From Deltaproteobacteria bacterium (GTDB lineage Bacteria; Desulfobacterota; DSM-4660; Desulfatiglandales; Desulfatiglandaceae): DNA of 29,163 nt. Both the position numbers and the translations under genes were made by a program. The notes beneath the pieces were generated by a model. It was given only the letters and a program-made list of their open reading frames with translations, did not search any database and had not been told where the DNA came from. Shown here piece after piece: positions 1 through 9,373 of this stretch; the stretch's first letter is position 1, and each line of letters begins with the position of its first letter. The stretch lies in NCBI GenBank assembly GCA_003646995.1, contig QMLZ01000012.1, forward strand, positions 1-29,163, read 5' to 3'.

Positions 1-115
1 CAGCTCTCAGGTCCATTCCAGATGAACCCTCTGACTCGTACCGTGGCAAAGGAAGCCCCTCGGATCCGGGCAGTCTCCTTATAAGAACTTCTACATGGCG
101 GTTTTGAGCGACCAT
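1..115 (-). CDS. dut: dUTPase (dUTP diphosphatase), N-terminal part only
   Basis: Reading the minus strand from an ATG at 115 gives 38 codons that run off the window edge. The peptide contains LPLPRYESEGSSGMDLRA, which matches the N-terminal dUTPase signature (LP-x-Y-x-T-x-GS-x-G-x-DLRA). The family hydrolyses dUTP to dUMP and pyrophosphate, which keeps uracil out of DNA and supplies dUMP for thymidylate synthesis; it works as a cytoplasmic trimer with active sites shared between subunits. The gene starts 30 nt after the M16 peptidase stop and is probably the next gene of the same operon. No strong Shine-Dalgarno sequence precedes the ATG, so the exact start is less certain than the identity. 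The catalytic Asp/Tyr motif 3 and the C-terminal P-loop-like motif lie outside the window. Confidence 0.85.
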   Translation of the reverse strand, partial: MVAQNRHVEVLIRRLPGSEGLPLPRYESEGSSGMDLRA

Positions 116-145
116 TTCAAGCGCTGCTGATTATTAAACAATGAC

Positions 146-1405
146 CTATTCAAACGCAATACACGCTTCGTCCACATCCTGCTCGGTTATAGGGCCTAAA
201 GCCGTCATAGACAGGCAGCCATCACTGAACACTTTAGCTCCCACACTTATAACTTCGTCAAGGGTTACCCGGTTAAGTTCCCCAACTAGCTCCTCATAGC
301 TGATGTATCTCCCATAAACCATTTCGTTCTTGGCGATCCTCATCATCCTGTTATCTGTACTATCTGCACCAAGGTAAATACCGCCAATGAGGTGTTCTTT
401 GGCGAAGGCCAAATCATCCTGGGTGATACCCCCTGTCAGGACCTTCTTGACCTCTTTCTTGATGGTATCAAGTACCAGATTAACCTTTTCTTTATCAGTC
501 GCCACATATATGCCTAACATGCCTGTGTCAAGGTAAGCAGAGAGGAAAGAAAACACCGAGTAGGCCAGACCCATGTTTTCTCGAATCTCCTGGAACAACC
601 TCGAACTCATATTTCCGCCAAGGATGGTATTGAAAAGCCCACATGCAAATCTGTCAGGACTTCTCAGGGACGGGGCTTCTCCGCCGATACAGATATGCAC
701 TTGCTCTAATGGCTTTTCGTGAACGGATATGCCCGTGTGACAGCCAGGGGCCTCGCGTCTGTTTGAAAGCCCCTTGGTCTCCAAAGACTCAAACATCGGT
801 TTGAAAGATTCCACCAGGGCACGGTGATTTACATCGCCCGCTGCTGCAATTAGAATTCGGTCCGGTGAATAGTGGCGTTCCCTATAGCTGAAAAGGTGTT
901 CCCTAGTTATAGATGAGACTGTTTCTCCTGTTCCCAGTATTGGCATCCCGATCGGGTGGCCGCGCCAGAAATGCCTGTTGAACAGGACGTGCACGTTCTC
1001 ATCAGGCGTGTCTTCCACCATACTTATTTCCTGAAGAATTACTTCCCTTTCTCTCTCGATATCCTCAGGATCAAAAACGGGATTAAGGAATATGTCGGAA
1101 AGGATGTCAGAAAGGACCGAAAAATGTTTGCCCAGTACCCGAGCGTGAAAGCACGTGTTTTCCTTGCCAGTAAAAGCGTTGGAAAGGCCTCCTACCGCAT
1201 CCAGCTCTTTGGCGATTTGAAGGGCGCTACGGTTCGTGGTGCCCTTGAACACCATATGTTCTATGAAGTGACTTACACCATTTTCATCCTCTGCCTCATC
1301 ACGGGAGCCCGCATCCACCCAAATCCCGAGGGAAAGGGAATTTAGATAACTCACGGACTCCGACAGTATTCGAACCCCATTGTCTAAAACAGTCTTGTTA
1401 AACAT
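146..1405 (-). CDS. M16-family zinc metallopeptidase (processing peptidase / YmxG-PqqL type)
   Basis: This is a 419-residue M16 peptidase of the single-unit bacterial type. The inverted zinc motif HFIEH lies at residues 46-50, and a Glu-rich helix (EREVILQEI) places the third zinc ligand near Glu126, 76 residues later, as is usual in the family. The C-terminal half holds the inactive M16 repeat, with the LFNTILGGNMSSRLFQEIRE stretch typical of processing-peptidase-like proteins. I chose the ATG at 1405 rather than an upstream one. It overlaps the pnp stop by 8 nt (ATGTTTAA), and the upstream extension has no family similarity because it reads through the pnp 3' end. The order pnp, M16 peptidase, dut is common in Firmicutes and deltaproteobacteria. 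The substrate is unknown; turnover of peptides or of secreted or imported proteins is plausible. Confidence 0.93.
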   Translation of the reverse strand: MFNKTVLDNGVRILSESVSYLNSLSLGIWVDAGSRDEAEDENGVSHFIEHMVFKGTTNRSALQIAKELDAVGGLSNAFTGKENTCFHARVLGKHFSVLSDILSDIFLNPVFDPEDIEREREVILQEISMVEDTPDENVHVLFNRHFWRGHPIGMPILGTGETVSSITREHLFSYRERHYSPDRILIAAAGDVNHRALVESFKPMFESLETKGLSNRREAPGCHTGISVHEKPLEQVHICIGGEAPSLRSPDRFACGLFNTILGGNMSSRLFQEIRENMGLAYSVFSFLSAYLDTGMLGIYVATDKEKVNLVLDTIKKEVKKVLTGGITQDDLAFAKEHLIGGIYLGADSTDNRMMRIAKNEMVYGRYISYEELVGELNRVTLDEVISVGAKVFSDGCLSMTALGPITEQDVDEACIAFE

Positions 1406-3506
1406 CGTCCAGGCGTTCTCCCAGGGCGGCCTTGCGGGACAGTCTGATCTTTCCGTTTTCGTCCACATCAAGTACCTTGACTAGAACCTCGTCCCCTTCC
1501 TTGAGGATATCTGATACCTTATTCACGCGCTGTCTGTCGAGTTGGGAGATATGGATCAAGCCGTCAGTACCAGGGAAAATTTCCACAAAGGCACCGAAGT
1601 CCATTATCTTGGTGACTCTGCCAACGTAGAGCTTGCCGACCTCGGCTTCCTGGGCAATCTCGTTTATCATCTTTACGGCCAAATCGGAGCTTTCCTTGTC
1701 AGGAGCCGCAATATACACCTTTCCTGAATCATCGACTTCAACACGAGCACCGGTCTCGCTGCAGATATTTCTTATGGTTTTTCCACCCGGACCGATTAGC
1801 AGCCTGATTTTTTCAGGCTTAATCTCGATCGTGGTCACAACGGGTGCGTACTCCGAAATTTGCTTTCTTGGCTTTGCAATGGTCTTGTTCATTTCCTCCA
1901 GGATATGCAACCTTGCTTCTCTTGCCTGCCTCAAGGCCTGGGACAAGATCTCCTTGGAAAGCCCTTCAATTTTAATGTCCATTTGAAGTGCTGTTATGCC
2001 GTCCCGCGTGCCGGTCACCTTAAAATCCATATCACCGTAGTGATCCTCGTCACCGATAATGTCTGTAAGAACTGCGACATTATCCCCGTCAGACATTAAG
2101 CCCATTGCGACGCCGGCAACACCATCCTTCACAGGCACGCCAGCATCCATGAGGGAAAGCGAGCCGCCGCACACACTCGCCATTGATGACGATCCATTGG
2201 ATTCCAAAATCTCAGAGACCACCCGTACGCAGTAGTCAAACTCCTCCTTGTCGGGCATAACCGGGAGCAATGCCCTCCGGGCTAATGCCCCGTGACCGAT
2301 CTCCCTTCGCCCTGGGCCTGTCAACCTCCTCGCCTCGCCAACGCTGTAAGGCGGAAAGTTATAATGAAATATAAACGATCTAAACTGATCACCATATATG
2401 GATTCGATTCTCTGCTCGTCGAGCTCAGTTCCAAGGGTCGTGAGTACCATTGCCTGGGTCTCCCCCCTAGTGAACAGGGCTGAGCCGTGTACCCTTGGCA
2501 AAACCCCCACAACACAATCAATGGGTCTCACATCGGTAAATGAGCGGCCGTCGATTCTTCTTTTTTCTTCCAATACCATGCGACGCACCATCTTTTTCTC
2601 AAGGTCATAGTACATGTCTTTTATCTGAGCCTCTTTCTCAGGGAAGGATTCGGTTAGCGCTTCTAAAACGTTATCAAGCGCCTCTTTTCTCTTGGCTTGT
2701 CTTTCCTTCTTATCCCCTGTCACTATAACCTGGTCCAATAACGGGGTCGCGACTTCTTCTACCTTTTTAACCAGCTCTTCTTCCACCGGCTCTGGGGGTA
2801 CTGTTCGCTTGGGTTTCCCAACCGCCCTTCTCAACTCATCCTGCATGTCCAGTAAGGGGCTGATCGCCTCCTGGGCGTAGAATATAGCCTCTACTATTTC
2901 ATCCTCTGTTACGAATTGCGCTCCTCCTTCTACCATAACTATGCCGGACCTATTTCCGGCCACGATCAGGTTGATATCACTTTCTTCTTGCTCACCCAAA
3001 GTAGGGTTAATCACAAACTTACCCCCAATGCGTCCCACTCTCACTCCTGCGATCGGTCCCTGGAAGGGTATATCAGATATCTCCAGGGCTATGGAGGCCC
3101 CCAGCATTGCCAGCACGTCGGCCTCGTTTTCCCTGTCCGTAGAGAGCACGCTTGCTATTACCTGGGTCTCAAAATGGTAGTTATCTGGAAACAACGGCCG
3201 CAATGGTCTGTCGATCAGTCTGGAGGTAAGAACTTCCCTTTCGCTGGGCCTTCCCATATCTCTGCGGAAGAAATTACCAGGAATTCGCCCGCCAGCATAA
3301 GACATTTCTTGGTACTCCACGGTAAGAGGCAGGAAATCTATTCCCTCCCTGACTTCGTCAGTGGACACCGCGGTGACCAAAACCACTGTCTCCCCAAAAG
3401 TCACCACTGCCGAGCCGCTGGCCTGTCTTGCAACACGGCCGGTTTCTACGTATAGAGTGCGGCCATCTATTTCAACTGATGCACTTTTAATCATTGTTTT
3501 ACTCAT
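1398..3506 (-). CDS. pnp: Polyribonucleotide nucleotidyltransferase (PNPase)
   Basis: A 702-residue PNPase of normal length. The family degrades RNA 3' to 5' using phosphate and releases nucleoside diphosphates; it forms a trimeric ring and often joins the degradosome. Two RNase PH-like cores are visible. The N-terminal one has the FFRRDMGRPSEREVLTSRLIDRPLRPLF segment, and the second has RPIDC and RREIGHGALARRAL. They flank the all-alpha linker. A KH domain follows, with GPGGK at residues 572-576, then an S1 domain at about 620-691 (VGRVTKIMDFGAFVEI). The start at 3506 is supported by an AGGTGA Shine-Dalgarno sequence six bases upstream. The gene lies 66 nt downstream of rpsO, the classical arrangement, and overlaps the M16 peptidase gene by 8 nt. 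In other bacteria PNPase controls its own mRNA in the rpsO-pnp gap. Confidence 0.98.
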   Translation of the reverse strand: MSKTMIKSASVEIDGRTLYVETGRVARQASGSAVVTFGETVVLVTAVSTDEVREGIDFLPLTVEYQEMSYAGGRIPGNFFRRDMGRPSEREVLTSRLIDRPLRPLFPDNYHFETQVIASVLSTDRENEADVLAMLGASIALEISDIPFQGPIAGVRVGRIGGKFVINPTLGEQEESDINLIVAGNRSGIVMVEGGAQFVTEDEIVEAIFYAQEAISPLLDMQDELRRAVGKPKRTVPPEPVEEELVKKVEEVATPLLDQVIVTGDKKERQAKRKEALDNVLEALTESFPEKEAQIKDMYYDLEKKMVRRMVLEEKRRIDGRSFTDVRPIDCVVGVLPRVHGSALFTRGETQAMVLTTLGTELDEQRIESIYGDQFRSFIFHYNFPPYSVGEARRLTGPGRREIGHGALARRALLPVMPDKEEFDYCVRVVSEILESNGSSSMASVCGGSLSLMDAGVPVKDGVAGVAMGLMSDGDNVAVLTDIIGDEDHYGDMDFKVTGTRDGITALQMDIKIEGLSKEILSQALRQAREARLHILEEMNKTIAKPRKQISEYAPVVTTIEIKPEKIRLLIGPGGKTIRNICSETGARVEVDDSGKVYIAAPDKESSDLAVKMINEIAQEAEVGKLYVGRVTKIMDFGAFVEIFPGTDGLIHISQLDRQRVNKVSDILKEGDEVLVKVLDVDENGKIRLSRKAALGERLDDV

Positions 3507-3550
3507 CCTTTCTCACCTTCGTGTCAAATCGTTCTTAAAAACATCTCAAA

Positions 3551-3568
3551 CACCCCCCACAAGGGATG
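3551..3568 (-). promoter_or_regulatory. Possible hairpin in the rpsO-pnp intergenic RNA
   Basis: On the minus strand, CATCCC and GGGGTG can form a 6-bp stem with one G-U pair around a 6-nt loop. A T-rich stretch (TTTGAGATGTTTTT) follows a few bases later. It sits just after rpsO and before pnp. In E. coli this gap holds a terminator and an RNase III site used for PNPase autoregulation. This hairpin is weaker, so its function is inferred only from position. Confidence 0.35.
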
Positions 3569-3572
3569 GCCT

Positions 3573-3842
3573 TTATTTTCTGATACCTAGCTCCTTGATG
3601 ACATTTCTGTAACGTTCGATGTCTTTTTTCTTGAGGTAATTTAGAAGCCTTCTCCTCTGGCCGACCAATTTTAGCAATCCCCTGCGGGAATGATGATCTT
3701 TCTTGTGTACTTTGAAGTGCTCAGTGAGGTATTTGATCCGGCTGCTAAGAAGAGCGATTTGAACCTCTGGCGATCCAGTATCCTTTTCATGGGTTTTGAA
3801 TTTCTCGATAATCTCCTTTTTTGCTTCTGGTGTTAGGACCAC
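3573..3842 (-). CDS. rpsO: 30S ribosomal protein S15
   Basis: An 89-residue protein of standard S15 length. It contains the conserved blocks [34 protein letters not shown] and [13 protein letters not shown]15 binds the central domain of 16S rRNA early in 30S assembly and contributes to a bridge with the 50S subunit. The start is GTG at 3842, preceded by a strong AGGAGG seven bases upstream; no ATG is present at the correct position. The gene follows truB after 17 nt and precedes pnp, the near-universal bacterial order. S15 often represses its own translation by binding its leader, but the short upstream gap here shows no obvious pseudoknot that I can verify by eye. Confidence 0.98.
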   Translation of the reverse strand: MVLTPEAKKEIIEKFKTHEKDTGSPEVQIALLSSRIKYLTEHFKVHKKDHHSRRGLLKLVGQRRRLLNYLKKKDIERYRNVIKELGIRK

Positions 3843-3859
3843 TTTCTGACCTCCTTTTT

Positions 3860-4783
3860 CTATGAGAATACTCTTTTTAACGTTACCACATTGTTGGTTT
3901 TATCTGCTGATGATCCTCTCGTACTGGCAACTGCCACCAGTTGGCCATCACAAACGAGCTTAATAAACCCCTTGTTCTTCTGAGATGTCAGGGGCTTAAT
4001 CCCCAGCTCATTCGCCGTAGGCCGATACCCTTTACGAACCTTCTCCGCCATACTCTTGGTTATCTCAACCTCGGCCATCTGCGCCAAGGCCTGTATGGGG
4101 TTAATAAGCCTGGCTCTGAGTGCCTCTGCGCTGTACTTTAAGATTGCCGTGGATGAAATAGCTTGTTCCACATGAAAGCTACCAATCTGCGTCCTTCGCA
4201 ACTCGCTAAGGTGTGCACCACATCCCATTAACTTGCCCAAGTCTGAAGCGAGGCTCCTCACGTAAGTACCCGATGAACATCTCAACCTTAAACGAGCAAA
4301 AGGAATCTCAAATTCCTCAAGAACCAGTTCGTAAACAAAAACACGACGGGGCGGCAGTTCTACTTCTTTCCCTTTTCTGGCCATTTCATAAGCCCGCCTG
4401 CCTTTCACCTTGACAGCTGAGAAAGGAGGAGGCACCTGATCAATTTCACCTGTGAATGCGCTGAGAATTTGTTCCAGATCCTGCCTTTTTATTGCTGACG
4501 GATCTGCTTCTCTTGTGACCTTTCCGGTCTTATCATACGTATCCGTTTCCACACCGAACCGCACAAGGGCCTCATAGGTTTTGTGCTCCTCTGTGATAAA
4601 TGCCGAAAGCTTGGTACACCGGCCGACCAATAGCACCAAGAGTCCGGTTGCAAAGGGATCAAGGGTTCCTGCATGGCCCACCTTGCGCGTACTGAGTGCC
4701 TTTCTGACACTCTGAACTACATCATGGGAAGTCTCTCCTTCTTGCTTATCAATGAGTAGTATCCCCCCATCAACATTTTCCAT
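3860..4783 (-). CDS. truB: tRNA pseudouridine-55 synthase
   Basis: TruB isomerises U55 of the T-loop to pseudouridine in almost all elongator tRNAs. With the ATG at 4783 the protein has 307 residues. It starts with the typical [18 protein letters not shown] block and carries the catalytic motif [13 protein letters not shown] with Asp42. Further family blocks are [36 protein letters not shown] and [16 protein letters not shown]. The C-terminal about 70 residues resemble a PUA-like RNA-binding domain. An in-frame ATG further upstream (4879) would add 32 residues encoded inside nrnA that have no TruB similarity, so I reject it. The chosen start overlaps the nrnA 3' end by 14 nt, which suggests coupled translation. 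The gene lies 17 nt before rpsO. Confidence 0.96.
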   Translation of the reverse strand: MENVDGGILLIDKQEGETSHDVVQSVRKALSTRKVGHAGTLDPFATGLLVLLVGRCTKLSAFITEEHKTYEALVRFGVETDTYDKTGKVTREADPSAIKRQDLEQILSAFTGEIDQVPPPFSAVKVKGRRAYEMARKGKEVELPPRRVFVYELVLEEFEIPFARLRLRCSSGTYVRSLASDLGKLMGCGAHLSELRRTQIGSFHVEQAISSTAILKYSAEALRARLINPIQALAQMAEVEITKSMAEKVRKGYRPTANELGIKPLTSQKNKGFIKLVCDGQLVAVASTRGSSADKTNNVVTLKRVFS

Positions 4784-5750
4784 TAAGAAATCGCACCGCC
4801 TCTTTAATGAAAGATTCTTTAAGACTGCCGAGATCTCCCTCACAGTCAAAGCCCGCGGCCCTCTCATGCCCTCCTCCACCGAAGACTGAGGCGAGTTGGG
4901 CTACATTTACTCGATTGTTAGACCTCAGACTGAACTTGAAACGCGCATCACCGGTTTGCCTTATCAATGCAGCGATCTCAACCCCCCTTATGAACCTGGC
5001 AAAATCCACAAAATGTTCGCTGTCCAGTTTGCCTGCACCCGACTCCTCGAATATGTCCCTTGTTAACACAAGGGTTGCAATCTTGCCGCCATGGTGAAGT
5101 TCAATAGTCTCAAGCGCCGACTTCAGGAGCCTTAGTCGTGCAAGGTCATGGCCGTCCATAACCTTTTGGGTCACTTGCCACGGGTTTACCCCAAGGTCAA
5201 CCATGTCAGCGGCGATCCTCAGGGCCTTGGAAGTTGTATTCTCATATCTGAAAGAGCCGGTATCTGTCTGGATTGCTGCAAAAAGGTTTTCTGCTATGTT
5301 CTTGTTGAGCGGCAGATCTGCCTCCCTTATGAGATCATGAACAATCTCTCCGGTAGAAGAGGCTTTCGGCTCTATAAGGTTAATATCTCCAAATCCCGTA
5401 TTGGTCTCATGGTGGTCTATGTTAATCCAGGGTTTGATATTTGTCAGCCGTTCCCTTAGCCCGCCCAGGCGCAATTCATCGGCACAGTCAAGGATGAAAA
5501 CAGCCGACGGGCTTGTTCCTTCGTCCACATCCTGTCTTATTTCTCCAGCACCCTTTAAGAGATCGAACGGAGATGGAACGGGCTCTTCCAAGAGCAGATG
5601 AGGTATTTTGCCCGATTGCCTGAGTGCCTCTGCCAAAGCCAGCATGGATCCGATTCCGTCACCGTCCGGGTCTTTGTGGGTAGTGAGGATGAAGACTTCC
5701 CCCTTCTTTAAAACCTCAATTATCCGTCGCAGTATCGTCAGATGATTCAT
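4770..5750 (-). CDS. nrnA: DHH/DHHA1 bifunctional nanoRNase / PAP phosphatase
   Basis: A 326-residue member of the NrnA family. It degrades 2-5-nt RNAs and, in several species, dephosphorylates pAp (3'-phosphoadenosine 5'-phosphate) to AMP. Motif I HKDPDGDGIGS starts at His25 with metal-binding Asp27 and Asp31. The DHH motif is in WINIDHHETNTGFGD, and the C-terminal DHHA1 nucleotide-binding motif GGGGHERAAG is intact. A position between rbfA and truB is typical of Firmicutes and deltaproteobacteria. The start codon lies within the rbfA 3' end (35-nt overlap) and has no strong Shine-Dalgarno sequence, which suggests translational coupling. It completes an RNA-decay theme with the downstream pnp: PNPase leaves very short oligonucleotides that NrnA can finish. 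Confidence 0.95.
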   Translation of the reverse strand: MNHLTILRRIIEVLKKGEVFILTTHKDPDGDGIGSMLALAEALRQSGKIPHLLLEEPVPSPFDLLKGAGEIRQDVDEGTSPSAVFILDCADELRLGGLRERLTNIKPWINIDHHETNTGFGDINLIEPKASSTGEIVHDLIREADLPLNKNIAENLFAAIQTDTGSFRYENTTSKALRIAADMVDLGVNPWQVTQKVMDGHDLARLRLLKSALETIELHHGGKIATLVLTRDIFEESGAGKLDSEHFVDFARFIRGVEIAALIRQTGDARFKFSLRSNNRVNVAQLASVFGGGGHERAAGFDCEGDLGSLKESFIKEAVRFLNGKC

Positions 5751-6093
5751 TTGTCTTCAAAGTTTCCAATAGTCTTTCGATATTCATTCCCACTTCCAAG
5801 GATTCGTCGTGAATGAAAAGCAGCTCTGGTATGTATCTCAGTTCCAGCCTTTGACCAATCATTCTCTTGATGTAGCCTTTAGCGCTGTTGAGGCCTGCCT
5901 GAGCCCTGTCTACTTCAGAACGCCCGCCTATCACACTATAATATACTTTAGCGTGCTTGAGGTCCCTGCTTAGCTTTATGCCGGTCATGGTTACCGCCCT
6001 TACACGAGGATCCTTAACGTGTTCCAAGAGCAGCACGGCTATTTCCTTGAGGATCTGCTCACCTACTCTTACCGTGCGATTACCCGCTAACAT
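5716..6093 (-). CDS. rbfA: Ribosome-binding factor A
   Basis: A 125-residue RbfA, a small KH-fold protein that binds the 30S subunit near helix 1 of 16S rRNA and assists late maturation and cold adaptation. It shows RVGEQILKEIAVLLLEHVKDPRV at the N-terminus, KHAKVYYSVIG in the middle strand and RLELRYIPELLFIHDESLEVGMNIERLL at the C-terminus, all characteristic. A clear GAGGAGGG Shine-Dalgarno sequence lies eight bases before the ATG. It follows ylxP after 15 nt and overlaps nrnA by 35 nt. The order infB-ylxP-rbfA is conserved widely in bacteria. Confidence 0.97.
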   Translation of the reverse strand: MLAGNRTVRVGEQILKEIAVLLLEHVKDPRVRAVTMTGIKLSRDLKHAKVYYSVIGGRSEVDRAQAGLNSAKGYIKRMIGQRLELRYIPELLFIHDESLEVGMNIERLLETLKTNESSDDTATDN

Positions 6094-6108
6094 TGAAAGT
6101 CCCTCCTC

Positions 6109-6399
6109 TTAAACATTGAATATCTCCAGGCGGCAGTCCACTATCCTCGCCAGGTATTGAGATTCCAAGAATGAGAGGATATGGTTCAAGGAGGAATCAA
6201 TGTGCCTTCGATCATTGCCCACAGTGGTTATTCCGATTTCTATCCTCTGCCATTTGTCATTGGATCCTATCTCTGCAATGGCAACATTGAACCGGGATTT
6301 CACCTTATCTACCATACTTCTGACAACCTTCCTTTTTCCTTTCAAAGAACGGTTATCAGAAAGGTAAAATTCAATCTTTAAGGTACCGACCACCATCAC
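6109..6399 (-). CDS. ylxP: DUF503 / YlxP family protein
   Basis: A 96-residue protein matching the DUF503 family, which is typically about 90-95 residues and encoded between infB and rbfA. The diagnostic blocks are GTLKIEFYLSDNRSLKGKR near the N-terminus and KSRFNVAIAEIGSNDKWQRIEIGI in the middle. The fold is a small alpha/beta domain, and a ribosome-related role is suspected from gene order; in Bacillus the locus is ylxP. The biochemical function is not established. The annotated GTG at 6399 overlaps the infB stop by one base (TAGTG). An ATG one codon later (6396) is equally possible. Confidence 0.92.
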   Translation of the reverse strand: MMVVGTLKIEFYLSDNRSLKGKRKVVRSMVDKVKSRFNVAIAEIGSNDKWQRIEIGITTVGNDRRHIDSSLNHILSFLESQYLARIVDCRLEIFNV

Positions 6400-9056
6400 T
6401 AAAACTCTGCTTCAACCTCTTCAACGTTGTATACCTCAAATACGTCGCCGGGTTTGACGTCTTGGAAATTCTCAATTCCTATTCCGCATTCATATCCTGC
6501 CTGTACTTCTTTCACATCGTCTTTGAATCTTTTGAGTGATGCTATATTTCCATCAAACACCACGACGTCGTCCCTCAACACCCTTACTTTGGCACCGCGC
6601 TCCACGCGACCTTCGGTTACGTGGCAGCCAGCAACGGTGCCAACTTTTGGCACGTGGAAGATGGCCTTCACTTCCACGCGACCGATAACCTCTTCTTTGA
6701 AAACTGGTTCAAGTAGTCCGGCCATAGCCCTCTTGATGTCCTGCAGCACATTGTAGATGACATCGTAGTAACGGATATCTACTTTTTCTTTTTCCGCGAT
6801 CTCAGAGACCCTCGGGTTGGCCCTGACGTTGAACCCAATGATTATGGCCTCAGACGCAGAGGCCAGCATAACATCCGATTCCGTTATGGCACCCGTAGCT
6901 GAGTGGATGATATTGACCTTTACTTCCTCGGTGCTCAATTTAATAAGAGAATCCGTCAAAGCCTCCAGTGAACCCTGTACGTCGGTCTTGAGCACCACGT
7001 TAAGTTCCTTTGCCTCGCCCTCTTTAATACGTTGAAATAGGTCGTCAAGGCTGACAATGCCTTTACGGGCCAGCTCTTGTTTTTTGCTCTGGGCCATTCT
7101 TCGCTCGGCTATTCTCTTTGCGGTACGTTCATCTCTTACAACTATGAAATCATCACCTGCCATGGGAACCCCGGAAATCCCGTACACCTCTACTGGCATG
7201 GAGGGACCCGCGGAAATCATCTTTTTGCCCCGGTGATTCAACATGGCCCTTACTCTTCCATGATGCTCGCCGCACACAAAATAATCCCCTGGTTTAAGAG
7301 TCCCATTCTTGATAAGAACCGTTGCAACCGGACCTCGTGTTTTATCCAACCGAGCTTCGATTATGGTGCCCCTAGCGGGCTTCTTGGGATTGCCTTTTAG
7401 CTCAAGCATTTCCGCCTGAAGCAATATCAGGCTCAATAGTTCATCAACCCCCTGCCCGGTCTTGGCGGAGACATAGCCGAAAATAGTATCGCCGCCCCAC
7501 TCCTCAGGCACCAAATCCAGCTCTGCAAGCTCCCTTTTGACCTTTTCAGGGTTTGCCTCCGGCTTGTCCATCTTATTTATTGCAACCACAATCGGTATGT
7601 CCGCTGCCCTGGCGTGGTTTATGGCCTCTCTGGTTTGAGGCATTACCCCATCGTCGGCCGCTACCACGAGCACGATTAGATCAGTAACCTTGGCTCCCCT
7701 TGCTCTCATAGCCGTGAAGGCCTCATGACCAGGGGTGTCAAGAAAAACAATGCTTCCGCCGTCAGTCTCCACATAATAGGCGCCAATGTGCTGGGTGATT
7801 CCTCCCGACTCACCGCTGATAATGTTGGACTTACGGATGTAGTCGAGAAGGGATGTTTTACCATGGTCAACATGGCCCATTATGGTAACTACTGGCGGCC
7901 TCGGTACCAAGTCCTCGGGCTTGTCTTCCTCCTCCTGTAAGAGCAATTCCTCCTCAAAGCTCTCCAATTCAAGTTCATAACCGAATTCGTCAGCCACCAA
8001 AGCAGCTGTTTCAAAGTCAATGGACTGGTTTATAGTGGCTACCACACCAAGGGCCATGAGCTTTTTGATCACTTCTGCCGCCTTAATCCCCATGGCCTTC
8101 GCCAGTTCCGCTACAGTCACTGCCTCAGGGACCTTTAATTTCCTCTTTACGGCCTTGGGTACAGTTATCTCAGTTTGCCTGACCTCCCTCTCCTCTTGTC
8201 TGGCCTTCTTGGCTCCCTTCTTCTCTTTCCTCTTTGGTATCCGGCCCTCATAGAGATCGGCCCTTTCAAAGATCTCCTTTTTCCTGTGGCGAACCACCTT
8301 CTTGGGTGCCAGATCCTCCGGCTCTTCCTTTCGCTTTTCCTTTTTCTTTTTGGCAGGTTTTGCCTTAGCAGCCTTTTCCGCCACTTCTCTGGCAATCTCA
8401 AGCGGTTTCAATGTGGGAGCCGGTTTGGCCTTCACCTCTTCCTTCTTTTCCTCTGTCTGCCTTGCCAATATATCTTTCAAAGGTCCTTCCTCAGGACGCC
8501 TAATAATCTTGGCAGGTTCTTCTTTCTTCTTTTTCCTCCTGGGTTTAACAGGTTTTGCCTCAGCTTTCTCTTTCGGCTTCTCTTTAACAATTTCCTCTTC
8601 TGCTTTCTGTTCAGCAACCGCCTCCTTCACCCTTGCTGCATCTACAACCTCCTTTTCAACCGTCGCTTCCTTCTCTTCGGTGGCGGCCTCCTCTTCTGGC
8701 TCTAAGGCCCTGGCGGCTGGTGCTGGTTCCTTTTCTAGGATCTCTTGCTTTGGCCTCTCGACTTCCGGCGCATGGACAGCTTCCTCTGCCTCTATCTTTA
8801 CCTCAGGGGCCGAAGGCTTTACTTCAATAGTCACCCTCTTTTTTCTTCGACGAATTACAGTGGGCTTAATGCGCTTTTCCTCAACCACCTCGGAGACCTT
8901 TCCTGAAACAATGTCACGGGCCCTAGCCACCGCATCTTCGTCCAAAGTGCTCATGTAGTTCTTTATGCTCATCCCTCCGGCAAGGAGCTTTTCCACCAAC
9001 TCCTTGCTTTCAAGATTCAATTCCCGAGCAAGCTCATATACTCTAACCTTTGCCAT
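6399..9056 (-). CDS. infB: Translation initiation factor IF-2
   Basis: An 885-residue IF-2, the GTPase that brings fMet-tRNA to the 30S subunit and drives subunit joining. An N-terminal IF2_N domain covers about residues 1-52 ([12 protein letters not shown], with the [16 protein letters not shown] end). A long Lys/Glu/Ala/Pro-rich linker spans roughly 60-310. A second IF2_N-like domain ([23 protein letters not shown]) precedes the G domain. The GTPase motifs are intact: G1 GHVDHGKT at 394-401, G3 DTPGHE at 440-445 and G4 NKMD at 494-497. The remaining 380 residues form domains II to IV, ending in the fMet-tRNA-binding region. The start ATG at 9056 has a GGGGGAG Shine-Dalgarno sequence. The next gene, ylxP, begins at the stop codon. 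The linker is low-complexity and produces several long but spurious plus-strand reading frames. Confidence 0.98.
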   Translation of the reverse strand: MAKVRVYELARELNLESKELVEKLLAGGMSIKNYMSTLDEDAVARARDIVSGKVSEVVEEKRIKPTVIRRRKKRVTIEVKPSAPEVKIEAEEAVHAPEVERPKQEILEKEPAPAARALEPEEEAATEEKEATVEKEVVDAARVKEAVAEQKAEEEIVKEKPKEKAEAKPVKPRRKKKKEEPAKIIRRPEEGPLKDILARQTEEKKEEVKAKPAPTLKPLEIAREVAEKAAKAKPAKKKKEKRKEEPEDLAPKKVVRHRKKEIFERADLYEGRIPKRKEKKGAKKARQEEREVRQTEITVPKAVKRKLKVPEAVTVAELAKAMGIKAAEVIKKLMALGVVATINQSIDFETAALVADEFGYELELESFEEELLLQEEEDKPEDLVPRPPVVTIMGHVDHGKTSLLDYIRKSNIISGESGGITQHIGAYYVETDGGSIVFLDTPGHEAFTAMRARGAKVTDLIVLVVAADDGVMPQTREAINHARAADIPIVVAINKMDKPEANPEKVKRELAELDLVPEEWGGDTIFGYVSAKTGQGVDELLSLILLQAEMLELKGNPKKPARGTIIEARLDKTRGPVATVLIKNGTLKPGDYFVCGEHHGRVRAMLNHRGKKMISAGPSMPVEVYGISGVPMAGDDFIVVRDERTAKRIAERRMAQSKKQELARKGIVSLDDLFQRIKEGEAKELNVVLKTDVQGSLEALTDSLIKLSTEEVKVNIIHSATGAITESDVMLASASEAIIIGFNVRANPRVSEIAEKEKVDIRYYDVIYNVLQDIKRAMAGLLEPVFKEEVIGRVEVKAIFHVPKVGTVAGCHVTEGRVERGAKVRVLRDDVVVFDGNIASLKRFKDDVKEVQAGYECGIGIENFQDVKPGDVFEVYNVEEVEAEF

Positions 9057-9091
9057 ATACTCCCCCGGTTTTTAATGGGATCTCTTCAAGT

Positions 9092-9373
9092 CTAACCTTC
9101 TCTTACCAGGGGCACCTCGTCATCAGCTCCGGGCCTAATGGCCAAGCGCCCCCTTCCCCGAAATGCCCTGGACAATATCTTGTGTTTGTGGACTGCTGTC
9201 CAGCAATCCTTGTTCTTGCATACGTATGCTCCCCTTCCAGAAGCATGGCCGCTCGTATCAATAACAACCCATCCGTCCGCGTCCACAACGAGCCTTATAA
9301 GGTCCTTTTTCTCTTTCTTCGCTCCGCACGCAATACACGTGCGGATAGGTATGTGGCCTTTCCCCTTACTCAT
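9092..9373 (-). CDS. ylxR: YlxR family (DUF448) RNA-binding protein
   Basis: With the ATG at 9373 the protein has 93 residues. It shows the YlxR signature PIRTCIACGAKKEKKDLIRLV followed by SGRGAYVCKNKDCW, with Cys residues in both blocks. The family has been described as nucleic-acid-binding and linked to RNase P regulation in Bacillus, so its role here is inferred. A longer reading frame starting at 9502 exists, but its N-terminus is translated from within nusA and has no family match. The chosen start overlaps the nusA stop by 8 nt (ATGAGTAA). The usual L7Ae-like partner YlxQ is not present between ylxR and infB. Confidence 0.92.
   Translation of the reverse strand: MSKGKGHIPIRTCIACGAKKEKKDLIRLVVDADGWVVIDTSGHASGRGAYVCKNKDCWTAVHKHKILSRAFRGRGRLAIRPGADDEVPLVREG

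Noticed and set aside
2916..3455. A 179-residue plus-strand frame opposite pnp
   Set aside because: It lies entirely inside the conserved PNPase coding region and has no family features; composition is that of an antisense shadow.
8175..8958. Long plus-strand frames rich in Leu/Phe/Ser opposite infB
   Set aside because: They are antisense shadows of the Lys/Glu-rich IF-2 linker (AAG/GAA codons read backwards as CTT/TTC). They have no ribosome-binding site or recognisable domain.
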